Position numbers and translations under genes: made by a program
Shown: positions 8,140-15,750 of the stretch, in pieces
Position numbering within the stretch: position 1 is the stretch's first letter
Layout of the letters: the number at the start of each line of letters is the position of its first letter
The notes under the pieces: generated by a model
Databases searched by the model: none
Told to the model about the DNA's origin: nothing
Seen by the model: only the letters and a program-made list of their open reading frames with translations
Source of the DNA: Bin5 sp965261695
GTDB taxonomy: Bacteria > Chloroflexota > Anaerolineae > Caldilineales > Caldilineaceae
Direction of reading: 5' to 3'
DNA length: 64,000 nt
Assembly: GCA_965261695.1 (NCBI GenBank)
Contig: OZ253474.1
Span: forward strand, 3,844,001-3,908,000

Positions 8140-9882
8140 ATGCAGGCTGGACACGGGCAGAAACCGCGCGGCACACGACGCCTAAGAATGATTTGGTCGA
8201 ATCGAACAGTCCTGGGCCAGTTGGGGTTGACCTTGGTCATCGCGGCCACGCTGGTCCTGCCCACGGGCGGTCTGATATTGGCCCAATCGGGGTTTGTGCC
8301 CTTTTCGAACAGCATCATCAGCCTGGATGTATCACCCGCCGACGGCAGCATCGTGTTGGCCGGTACTCTCAACGTACCGGTACCGGCGGGGATCTATCGC
8401 AGCACCGACGGCGGCCACACCTGGAGCCGCGCCAACGTGGTGTTGCCGCCTGATACCTCGGTGGCCACGATTCGTTTTGACCCGCAGGACGGGAACCGCG
8501 TGCTGGCCGCGGACGGCGGGGTCGGAAATTTGTTCATCAGCGAAGACGGCGGCCTCAACTGGCGGCAGGAATCTTCGATCCATCAGGCGCTAACGCTCAA
8601 CAGCGGCGTGGGCCGCCTTTTCACGCGCATCGAGTTTGGGCAAACGGTTTTTTACGCGGGGACACGCTTTGACGGCGTTGTGCGCAGCGCCGACGGCGGC
8701 CTGAGTTGGGCATGGTACGGCAACGGCCTGAGCGGGGCCGCCCTGCGGGTGCGCGCATTTGTCGAGAAAGACGGCGCGCTCTATGCGGGAACGCACGATG
8801 GGGTCTGGCGCTTGCCTGCGCAAACCGACGCGTGGCAACGGGTCAACTTGCCCGCCGGCGTCATCGCCCGCGGGATGACGAATCTGGATGGGCGGCTGTA
8901 TGTAGGCACCTTTGCTTCCGGCCTCTATCTGAGCGACGACGGCTACAATTGGATTCAGGACCCCTCCTTCCCCGCCGGTGTCGTCATCTATGACTTGGCA
9001 ATCAGCGGCGAGCAGGTGATCATCGCCACAAATGTCGGCCTGTGGACCCCGAGCGTCCCGGACTGGGTTCGGGCGAGCGTCAACGGCGTGGTCTTTACCA
9101 ATCCGGTCTACCGCCTGGCTTCGGCGCAATCGCTGGAGGGCGTTACCTATGCCGGCACTGAACAGGATGGCGTGCTGCGCACGATTGACGGCGGTGTCAG
9201 TTTTCTGTCCTCCGCGCAGATAACGCCGCTGGACCCGGCTGAGCTGCCAGGGCAGCCGACGGATACGCCCACCGCCACGCCGACCGCGACGGAGACGCCC
9301 ATAGCGACGGATACGCCGCTGCCGACCGAAACGCCGACCGAAACGCCGACGGCGACGGCGACGTGGGATTCCAGTGTGCCGACGTGGACGCCGACCGCGA
9401 CGCCGACAGCGACGGCGACGTGGGATCCCAACGTGCCGACGTGGACGCCAACCGCGACCCCGACTGCGACGGCGACGTGGGATCCCAATGTGCCGACGTG
9501 GACGCCAACCGCGACGCCGACTGCGACGGCGACGTGGGATCCCAATGTGCCGACGTGGACGCCGACCGCGACGCCGACTGCGACGGCGACGTGGGATCCC
9601 AACGTGCCGACGTGGACGCCAACCGCGACGCCGACTGCGACGGCGACGTGGGATCCCAGTGTGCCGACGTGGACGCCAACCGCGACGCCGACGGCGACCG
9701 TGACGCGAGATCCCAATGCCCCGACTGAAACGCCAACGCCTGCCGGCCTGGGCAGCGTGGGCGATCGCCTTTCGAAAATACCGCCGCTCTGGATCGGGGG
9801 CGCGGCAGTCTTCTTTCTACTGATCCTGATTGCCGGCATTTCGGTGGCGCGGGACGGGACGCGCGACACCGAAGACTTATGA
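8140..9882 (+). CDS. secreted, membrane-anchored BNR/Asp-box beta-propeller with Thr/Pro stalk
   Basis: 580 residues. ATG 8140 has GGAGG at 8131-8135; ATG 8188 is an alternative. A signal peptide follows a basic stretch (hydrophobic GLTLVIAATLVLPTGGLIL). The globular part holds Asp-box repeats of a sialidase/HCF136-like propeller: STDGGHTWSR, SEDGGLNWRQ, SADGGLSWAW, SDDGYNWIQ, TIDGGVSF. A Thr/Pro stalk starts near 380 and includes six 19-residue repeats (409-522). A single membrane helix (WIGGAAVFFLLILIAGI, ~550-570) and a short charged tail end the protein. It is probably displayed on the cell surface; no enzyme activity is evident. The stop overlaps the murE start. Confidence 0.85.
   Translation: MQAGHGQKPRGTRRLRMIWSNRTVLGQLGLTLVIAATLVLPTGGLILAQSGFVPFSNSIISLDVSPADGSIVLAGTLNVPVPAGIYRSTDGGHTWSRANVVLPPDTSVATIRFDPQDGNRVLAADGGVGNLFISEDGGLNWRQESSIHQALTLNSGVGRLFTRIEFGQTVFYAGTRFDGVVRSADGGLSWAWYGNGLSGAALRVRAFVEKDGALYAGTHDGVWRLPAQTDAWQRVNLPAGVIARGMTNLDGRLYVGTFASGLYLSDDGYNWIQDPSFPAGVVIYDLAISGEQVIIATNVGLWTPSVPDWVRASVNGVVFTNPVYRLASAQSLEGVTYAGTEQDGVLRTIDGGVSFLSSAQITPLDPAELPGQPTDTPTATPTATETPIATDTPLPTETPTETPTATATWDSSVPTWTPTATPTATATWDPNVPTWTPTATPTATATWDPNVPTWTPTATPTATATWDPNVPTWTPTATPTATATWDPNVPTWTPTATPTATATWDPSVPTWTPTATPTATVTRDPNAPTETPTPAGLGSVGDRLSKIPPLWIGGAAVFFLLILIAGISVARDGTRDTEDL
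9364..9705 (+). repeat. 57-bp in-frame tandem repeat (6 copies) in the propeller stalk
   Basis: Six copies of 57 bp begin with tgg at 9364, 9421, 9478, 9535, 9592 and 9649; a degenerate seventh starts at 9706. Each encodes a 19-residue unit, W-D-P-N-V-P-T-W followed by TPTATPTATAT. Copies differ by only a few bases, mostly at third positions, which suggests recent expansion by slippage or unequal recombination. Confidence 0.95.
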
Positions 9883-11618
9883 CGAGGAACGCGCCGGTGA
9901 GCGTTCAATCGGAGACTGAGGCCGCCGGACATCTCCCACGCATGACAGACGGCGGGCGAGCGCTGGACGCACTGCTGGCGCAACTGCCGCGCGGCTTGCG
10001 CGTCGGCGGCAATTCTGCCCCCGCCTTCGCTCAGGTGGGCAGAATCACGGACGACAGCCGGGCGGTGGATGCGGGCACGCTTTTCGTGGCCGTGCCGGGC
10101 ATGCAGCAGGACGGCCATCGCTTTATTCCCCAGGCAGTTGCCGCCGGCGCGGTGGCGGTGGTCGGCAGCCATGCGCTGGATTGGCTGACGGAACAAGGTT
10201 GGTGGCGGCAGCCGAGCGACGCGCACTATGTGCAGGTAACCGATAGCCGCGCGGCGCTGGCCTGGCTCAGTGCGGCCTTTTTCGCTTTCCCCAGTCGCGC
10301 CCAGACCGTGATTGGCGTGACGGGCACCGACGGCAAAACCACCACCTGCGCGCTGCTGGAGTCGATCCTCAGCGATTGCGCCGACGTCGGCGTCATCACG
10401 ACGGTCGGCGCGCGCATCGCCGGTGTCGAGCAGGAGACCGGGCTGCATGTGACGACGCCGGGCGCGCCGGAGGTGCAGGCGCTTCTGGCGCAGATGCGTT
10501 CAGCCGGCTGCGGTTATGCGGTCGTCGAAAGCACCAGCTTCGGTCTTGATCAGAAGCGGGTGGACGCGGTCGAGTTCGATGTGGCCGCGCTCACCAACAT
10601 CACGCATGAGCATCTTGACATTCACGGCTCCTACGAGGCATACCGCGCGGCGAAGTTCCTGCTTTTTCGCAGCCTTTACCGCTCCGGAGGAAAAGCGGAT
10701 ACGCCCCGCATTGCCGTTTTCAACCTGGACGACAGGAGCTGCCAACCCCTGCGATCGGCATTGGCCGAAGAGCGGGCGCGCAACCGCGCTGCCGAAGTGA
10801 TCCCCTATACATACAGTGTGGCCGATCCACAGGCAGACGTGTACGCCCGCGGCATCGAGTATCTGCCGGATGCAACACGTTTTGAGCTGGTCTGGCGCGG
10901 GGGCGTACTGCCGTTGGAGACCCGCTTGATCGGCGATTTCAACGTGTCGAACATTCTGTGCGCGGCTGCGGCAGCGCTTGGGCTGGGCATCGCGCCTGAA
11001 CAGATCCGGCGCGGCGTCGCCTCGCTCTCGGCCGTCCTCGGGCGTATGCAGCGCCTGGACGGCGGGCAGAATTTTTTGGCTGTGGTCGACTTTGCCCATT
11101 CTCCGGCCAGCCTTGAGCGGGCGTTGGAGACGCTGCGCCCCCTGGTCGCCACAGACGGCCGCGCGGGCGGCGGGCGTCTGATCGCTATCTTTGGCTGCGC
11201 CGGTCTGCGCGACCGGGGCAAACGCCGCTTGATGGGTCAGGTGAGCGGACGCCTGGCCGATTTCACGATTATCACGGCGGAAGACCCCCGCACCGAAGAG
11301 TTGGATGGCATCAATCAGGAGATTGCGGCCGGCGTACAAGATGCTGTCGGGCGCGTTTCCGACGAGACGAAGGCGACGCGGCGTGAGAAGCGCGATTGGC
11401 CCGCGCCATCCCTCCCAGCCCGCTTTGCCATTGTTCCCGACCGCGTCGAGGCTATTTGTTCAGGCGTGGAGATGGCCCGGGCCGGCGACGTGGTGGCTTC
11501 CTTCGGCAAGGGCCATGAGCGCAGCATATGCTTTGGCGAGACGGAATATCCGTGGAATGAGCAGGAGGCGATGCTTTGCGCGCTGCGCGCTCGCACAGAA
11601 GCGCGCAGTGAAGAGTGA
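9879..11618 (+). CDS. murE: UDP-N-acetylmuramyl-tripeptide synthetase (MurE)
   Basis: A Mur ligase that adds the third stem-peptide residue to UDP-MurNAc-L-Ala-D-Glu during peptidoglycan synthesis in the cytoplasm; 579 residues. The N-terminal UDP-binding domain has ITDDSRAVDAGTLFVAVPG. The ATP loop is GVTGTDGKTTT near 146-155. Central motifs include TTPGAPEVQALLAQM, ESTSFGLDQKR and NITHEHLDIHGSYEAY, with the carbamylated-Lys region at AAKFLLF. The C-terminal domain has VDFAHSPASLERAL and ITAEDPRTEEL. In MurE the DNPR-type motif marks meso-diaminopimelate users; EDPR here is close but not identical, so the amino acid added is uncertain. A 27-residue stretch with an ERATRREK-like basic segment before PARFAIVPDR is somewhat unusual. 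The start overlaps the preceding stop. Confidence 0.92.
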   Translation: MTRNAPVSVQSETEAAGHLPRMTDGGRALDALLAQLPRGLRVGGNSAPAFAQVGRITDDSRAVDAGTLFVAVPGMQQDGHRFIPQAVAAGAVAVVGSHALDWLTEQGWWRQPSDAHYVQVTDSRAALAWLSAAFFAFPSRAQTVIGVTGTDGKTTTCALLESILSDCADVGVITTVGARIAGVEQETGLHVTTPGAPEVQALLAQMRSAGCGYAVVESTSFGLDQKRVDAVEFDVAALTNITHEHLDIHGSYEAYRAAKFLLFRSLYRSGGKADTPRIAVFNLDDRSCQPLRSALAEERARNRAAEVIPYTYSVADPQADVYARGIEYLPDATRFELVWRGGVLPLETRLIGDFNVSNILCAAAAALGLGIAPEQIRRGVASLSAVLGRMQRLDGGQNFLAVVDFAHSPASLERALETLRPLVATDGRAGGGRLIAIFGCAGLRDRGKRRLMGQVSGRLADFTIITAEDPRTEELDGINQEIAAGVQDAVGRVSDETKATRREKRDWPAPSLPARFAIVPDRVEAICSGVEMARAGDVVASFGKGHERSICFGETEYPWNEQEAMLCALRARTEARSEE

Positions 11619-11793
11619 GCGCTGAGATCTTCGGTTCGCCAGGCCGGCATCGCAGTTAATTGTTTCATCAAACAGGCGATGCGCCATCGATCCCGCGTTC
11701 GGATCGAGGTATTTCCGCACATTTCGTAAAACGGTTTTGTGTCTCTGTATGACCTATTGTAAGATGTGTGGTAGCCTTTAGTAGCGTCCGACA

Positions 11794-11817
11794 GTTTTGA
11801 CGGTCAACCGTCAAAAC
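11794..11817. promoter_or_regulatory. perfect inverted repeat, operator-like
   Basis: Arms gttttgacggt and accgtcaaaac are perfect 11-bp complements separated by 2 bp. No T-run follows, so a classical terminator is unlikely. The symmetry and its position 115 bp upstream of a promoter suggest a dimeric regulator site, or a hairpin protecting the murE 3' end. Confidence 0.5.
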
Positions 11818-11931
11818 GGTTCAAAATGCTGCGGGCGCCCCAATCGCGTCGGCGCATTCTCTGTTCAACGCTGAGCAGAAAGAGTTGTTGCGCTCAAATA
11901 ACGAATTGGCGGCGCATTTGGCGTTGCGGCA

Positions 11932-11960
11932 TTGTGATTCTGGACAATCCGTGATATAAC
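11932..11960 (+). promoter_or_regulatory. sigma-70-type promoter for the repeat lipoprotein gene
   Basis: TTGTGA at 11932-11937, exactly 17 bp, then TATAAC at 11955-11960. The predicted start is near 11967, leaving about 87 nt of leader before GTG 12054. Confidence 0.6.
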
Positions 11961-12053
11961 AAATTCACACTGAACGGTAGACGCGTCGGTCAGCGGCGCG
12001 GTGGTCGCATTTATCTGTTACATCATTATCAAGCACACATAAGGAGGCGGCTC

Positions 12054-14537
12054 GTGCCGGCCCTACTCCGCAAAATAGCTGCCGTTCTGGTCATCAGCCT
12101 GATATTGGGCGCCTGCAATGGCGACGGTGACAGCGGCTCGACATGGTTCAACCTGCCTTCGGTTCCCATCAGAGTCGATGCCAATGGCAGTGGCACTGCG
12201 CTCGGCTTCCCGATGGGGACGATATTGCAGCAGCCGGTGCTGGATCAGTTAGCCGTAGCCGGTGTTGATGTCCTCGAAGTCCGTATCGGCTATCACGGCG
12301 TCTTCCTCTACGCGGACGGCGAGCCACTCCCCTACCTGAAGTGGAGCGACGAATCGACTGGCCTCCTGAGCGAAATTTTGCCCTATGTCCCCGGCGCCGG
12401 GCAGGCCGTCCCCGCGTTGACCTGGCTGCGGCGGGTGGGCGTGGGCGCGATCATCGTTCTGCCCACAGCCGGCGCTGACGTTCCGCGCTGGCAGGGTGAA
12501 GAGCTTGTAAGGCGCAGAACCGCGTCGGAGACGACCATCGGGCCGCTTCAGTTTGCCAGCCTGGCCTTCGATGAAAACGGAAAGGCGTCCTTTGAGGGCA
12601 CACCGATGGCGAACATTGAGCAAGCCCTGGGGGCATCGCTTGGGCTGGACCTGCCGCCGATGGCGCTTCAGATCATTAAGGGGCTCGGCGTGGAGCAGTT
12701 CAGCATCGCCACCCAGCCCAATGGCATCGAACTCGCGCTAGATAGCACCGCGCTGCCGGGTCTCGCCTACGACATCAGGCGCCTGAACAACCTTCTTCCC
12801 ATCCTCAGCGCCTTCGTCGATCCGTCGATGGGCGGCATGATAGCCGAGGTCGTGCCCAAGCTGCCCGGCGCTGACCTGGACATCATCATTTCCTTTACGG
12901 GCGAACTCGCCGCCGATACGCAACTGCCGACGATTCCGGTCAATGTGGGTGAAGACGGTTCGGTCAGCGCCTTTGGCGTTCCTGTGGGAACAGGCTCACT
13001 TCTGCCGGCAAGTTTGCTCGGTATACTGAGCGATTCGAACATTTTGAAGCTGGATCTGAGTATCAAGAATGAGGGCCTCTATCTTGCGCTGAACGAGGAA
13101 CCGCTGCCTGCGATTTTGTGGAACGATGCGTCGCTGGGGACGATTGGGCAGATCGCGGTCGATCTTCTCGGCGTCTCTCCCGGCTTGGTTGACGCCGGCC
13201 TCCCGGTATTGCGGGCGCTCCTGGCCAAAACGGCTATTAGTCTCTCTCTGGGCCTGCCGGGGCAGGATGGGATGACCTTTGCTGATGATTACGACGTCAA
13301 GGTCCCTGCCTTCGCAGCCGCGCCCGAAGCTGGGGAACTTGGCCAGATCGGCGCGTCCATTGACAAGGATGGCTTTGTTGTATCAGCCCTCGGCGTCTCG
13401 CTAGTCGATATGGCCTTCCTGCTGCAGCCGATTAGGCTGCCGCAGCTCGTGCTGGACATTCTGAGAGGCCCCGGTTCGGACACGCTGCAACTGAAGACCT
13501 CCGCCAGCACGACGGAGTTGGTGGGCGATTCCGGTACACTGCTTACCTTGCAGTATGATGAAGCTGCTCTCAACCGGCTCGTGGTTGTCGTCTCCTCGCT
13601 GTCGGACAGGGTCCCGTTTATCCAGACGATCATCGACATTCCGATACTGCCCAATCTGGCACAGATCCTCGGCGCCGGGCTGAACGTGCAGCTTGCCCTG
13701 GCTGGGCAGGAGGCCCCGGAAACAAGTCTGGCCTCGATGCCGGTTGAAGTGAAGGCGGACGGTGCGCTCGCGGTGTTGGGGATTCCGCTCGGAAGCGAGC
13801 CGATCTTGCCGCCGACTCTAATTGCCGACATGCAGGAACTCAATATCCAGCGGCTTGATCTCAATATCATTGACGCCAGCCTCTATCTTGCCTCGAACGG
13901 TGAAAACCTGCCGGTCATCTCCTGGACTGAAGGGACGATGGAGACGCTTCAGCGCGTCGCGGACGAACTTCCGCTGCTTCCGCCGGGCACGTTTGGGGCG
14001 GTCGTTGGCTTCCTCCAGAATACCGATATTGGTGTGGCCCTCTCAATTCCTCCTGCTGACGGGGCAGAGGCGGTCAGTGTGCCGCCCGCGTTCGATGTGA
14101 CCGCAGTGCGGATGGAGCCGCCCGCGATCGAAGGCGAACATCGGCCCGTCCTCGCGCTCGGTCTGACGCTGGATGGTACGGAGATTCGCTCGATTGGGGG
14201 CCTGTCCGCGGCGAAGTTGGAGGAGTTGGGCGTCAGCCTGCCTTCTCTGCCTGCGGACATCGCCTTCATTCTCTATGATGGCCTGCAGGTGTCCGAGTTG
14301 GAGTTGATCTCTACGGCCAACCAGTTGAATGTCGTCGCAGACGACGCCGTGCTTCTCACCCTGCGCTATGATACTCCTTCCATTGTCCGCACGCTGGAGT
14401 TGGCGGCGCCGTTCCTGCCCGAACAGATCGGTGCGGCCCTGGATGATCCGAATATCTCCGCTCTGCTCATAGACGAATTCCTACCCCTGATCGTCGGCGC
14501 CAACCTGGATGTGACCGCAGAGTTGGTGCAGGAATAG
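12054..14537 (+). CDS. large lipoprotein with sixfold internal repeat, unknown function
   Basis: 827 residues. GTG 12054 is preceded by AAGGAGGCGG. The N-terminus is a lipoprotein signal (basic LLRK, hydrophobic VLVISLILGA, lipobox LGAC, Cys21), so the mature protein is probably attached to the outer face of the membrane. The rest is built from about six related segments of ~130 residues in an A-B-A-B-A-B order. The A units share IPVxVxxDGSxxxxGxP, then LDLxIxxxxLYLxxNxExLPxIxW. The B units share DxxGxxxxxLG, then L-rich helices and LxLxYDxxxLxRL. The pattern suggests a repeated curved-sheet or lipid/ligand-binding fold. It sits alone under its own promoter. No family is recognised. Confidence 0.85.
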   Translation: MPALLRKIAAVLVISLILGACNGDGDSGSTWFNLPSVPIRVDANGSGTALGFPMGTILQQPVLDQLAVAGVDVLEVRIGYHGVFLYADGEPLPYLKWSDESTGLLSEILPYVPGAGQAVPALTWLRRVGVGAIIVLPTAGADVPRWQGEELVRRRTASETTIGPLQFASLAFDENGKASFEGTPMANIEQALGASLGLDLPPMALQIIKGLGVEQFSIATQPNGIELALDSTALPGLAYDIRRLNNLLPILSAFVDPSMGGMIAEVVPKLPGADLDIIISFTGELAADTQLPTIPVNVGEDGSVSAFGVPVGTGSLLPASLLGILSDSNILKLDLSIKNEGLYLALNEEPLPAILWNDASLGTIGQIAVDLLGVSPGLVDAGLPVLRALLAKTAISLSLGLPGQDGMTFADDYDVKVPAFAAAPEAGELGQIGASIDKDGFVVSALGVSLVDMAFLLQPIRLPQLVLDILRGPGSDTLQLKTSASTTELVGDSGTLLTLQYDEAALNRLVVVVSSLSDRVPFIQTIIDIPILPNLAQILGAGLNVQLALAGQEAPETSLASMPVEVKADGALAVLGIPLGSEPILPPTLIADMQELNIQRLDLNIIDASLYLASNGENLPVISWTEGTMETLQRVADELPLLPPGTFGAVVGFLQNTDIGVALSIPPADGAEAVSVPPAFDVTAVRMEPPAIEGEHRPVLALGLTLDGTEIRSIGGLSAAKLEELGVSLPSLPADIAFILYDGLQVSELELISTANQLNVVADDAVLLTLRYDTPSIVRTLELAAPFLPEQIGAALDDPNISALLIDEFLPLIVGANLDVTAELVQE

Positions 14538-14642
14538 TCATCCTTCACGCAGATGATTAGCATTTGAAAAGTGGCGAGGGCGATTCAATCTCTGCTCTCG
14601 CCGCTTGTCTTTTGAATACCTCCCGGAAAGGTGTTGTTCACC

Positions 14643-15164
14643 ATGCCCAATGGAGGCCCGGATTGTTGTGGAACCTGCTGGTTCAACCGCAGGAATCGCG
14701 GTGAGAAAGGCCACCCGAAGGTTCGGGACAGTGACGAGGAACCCTACTGCGAAATCAGGGATGTCGCGATCGAGGATCCATTTTGGACTTATTGCTCCAA
14801 CCACCCGCATCGAAGGCCGGAACGCGATCCCATACCGATCGGGCCGATTATGCGAAATGTAGGTGATGGAAGCAATGATCGTGACGTATGGATACCATCT
14901 CCTGACTCAGAGGAGATACGTCAGCATCTTCTTGAACTGCTTGAGCATTTCTTTAGGCACGTTTCCGAGAGGCGCTATCCACCCGGCTTCTTAGATGAAC
15001 TAATAATATTTGGTCCTGACTTGGGAGAGGTTGTGGTGCGGCAACTTGGTGAATTCGGGGAGAAACGGGCAGAAAAGCATATTCAGTGGATCAGCGAGAA
15101 TTGTCCGAATCTCTGGTCTGATGTTGCACGCGCAGCGCTAAAGAGCATCAGAGCAGAAGGCTGA
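14643..15164 (+). CDS. Cys-rich small protein with putative zinc-binding N-terminus
   Basis: 173 residues. ATG 14643 follows GGAAAGG by 11 nt. The N-terminus MPNGGPDCCGTCWFNRRNRG has Cys8, Cys9 and Cys12; Cys36 and a YCSNH motif (Cys51, His54) follow, together resembling a zinc ribbon or treble-clef. The C-terminal half is helical and charged (EEIRQHLLELLEHFFRHV, then RAEKHIQWISENC). I have an impression of similar MPNGGPD-type proteins in scattered bacteria, but no function is known to me. Base composition is less GC-rich than the neighbours and it is flanked by long non-coding stretches, which may mean recent transfer. Confidence 0.72.
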   Translation: MPNGGPDCCGTCWFNRRNRGEKGHPKVRDSDEEPYCEIRDVAIEDPFWTYCSNHPHRRPERDPIPIGPIMRNVGDGSNDRDVWIPSPDSEEIRQHLLELLEHFFRHVSERRYPPGFLDELIIFGPDLGEVVVRQLGEFGEKRAEKHIQWISENCPNLWSDVARAALKSIRAEG

Positions 15165-15473
15165 AAGACAATGGGGCCTGCCTCGATCTGATGTTCGCGC
15201 GTCGGCGCATTTCGACGAACGTCCCCGGCGTCCGTCAACCGAAACGCCATTCTCGGCCACATCAAACTCTCCCCCGGATCTAGAGGCGCAACGCATCATT
15301 CTTGCCGGCGAGCAGGCCAGCCTCGCAAAGCCGCTTTCCGGCTGCCACTCCCACCTGCATCGTTCTGACCTACCTACATTTGCGCGCTGCCAGCGACGGC
15401 TTTGGCAGTTCGGAAGGGCGCGCCCTGCCCCTCCCGGCAACCCAATCGGCTGCCGGCGCGTGAATGATGCGGA

Positions 15474-15502
15474 TTGACCAGACAGTTTATTTGTGGTATA
15501 AA
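15474..15502 (+). promoter_or_regulatory. strong sigma-70 promoter for the sugar-transport/catabolic run
   Basis: TTGACC at 15474-15479, 17 bp, then TATAAA at 15497-15502; both boxes match the consensus at five of six positions. The predicted start is near 15509. Confidence 0.72.
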
Positions 15503-15550
15503 TCTCGGATTATCCCATATCTCTGAAACGCACAAATCGCTTTCGAAACC

Positions 15551-15615
15551 GTCCTATTAAATTGTTCGGCATTCCAAGGGGGGTGATGCCGTTCGGTAAG
15601 AGCCGACAGTAGGAC
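15551..15615 (+). promoter_or_regulatory. structured leader element with nested inverted repeats
   Basis: GTCCTA (15551-15556) pairs with TAGGAC (15610-15615). Just inside, TTCGGC (near 15565) can pair with GCCGA (15602-15606). CGGCAT and ATGCCG offer a competing inner hairpin. Alternative pairings in a 5' leader hint at regulation; only base pairing supports this. Confidence 0.35.
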
Positions 15616-15668
15616 TTGACTTTGGGACAATGTTCAACGTGTTGCCGCTTCGCCGCATGAGCGCGAGC

Positions 15669-15740
15669 TGTCAGCACTCAAAAACCGCGATTTGTAAGCA
15701 CACAAAAACCGCGATCTGTCAGCACACAAAAACAACGAGG
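15669..15740 (+). repeat. three 24-bp direct repeats just upstream of a start codon
   Basis: Units begin at 15669, 15693 and 15717 and share the core AGCACWCAAAAACCGCGA. The third copy diverges at its end and runs into the GAGGAG ribosome-binding site of the gene at 15751. Possible binding sites for a protein on DNA or on the leader RNA. Three copies without unique spacers are not a CRISPR. Confidence 0.8.
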
Positions 15741-15750
15741 AGTTTCAACG

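Larger units (their letters stand above)
11619..12053 (+). other. 435-bp intergenic region between murE and the lipoprotein gene
   Basis: No credible coding frame. It contains an inverted repeat at 11794-11817 and a good promoter at 11932-11960, both listed separately. There is no T-run terminator after murE. The stretch is more AT-rich than the flanking genes. Confidence 0.8.
15165..15750 (+). other. 586-bp intergenic region and long 5' leader of the sugar-transport run
   Basis: No credible coding frame. It contains a strong promoter (15474-15502) and then a leader of about 240 nt. The leader has nested inverted repeats (15551-15615) and three 24-bp direct repeats (15669-15740), listed separately. 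Confidence 0.75.

Noticed and set aside
9147..10448. 433-codon minus-strand frame across the propeller stalk and murE start
   Set aside because: It is antisense to two recognisable genes; its VGVHVGTLGSHVAVAV repeats are just the complement of the 57-bp repeat.
15669..15740. Short CRISPR-like or attachment-site repeats
   Set aside because: Only three 24-bp units directly abutting each other, no spacers, no integrase or cas gene.
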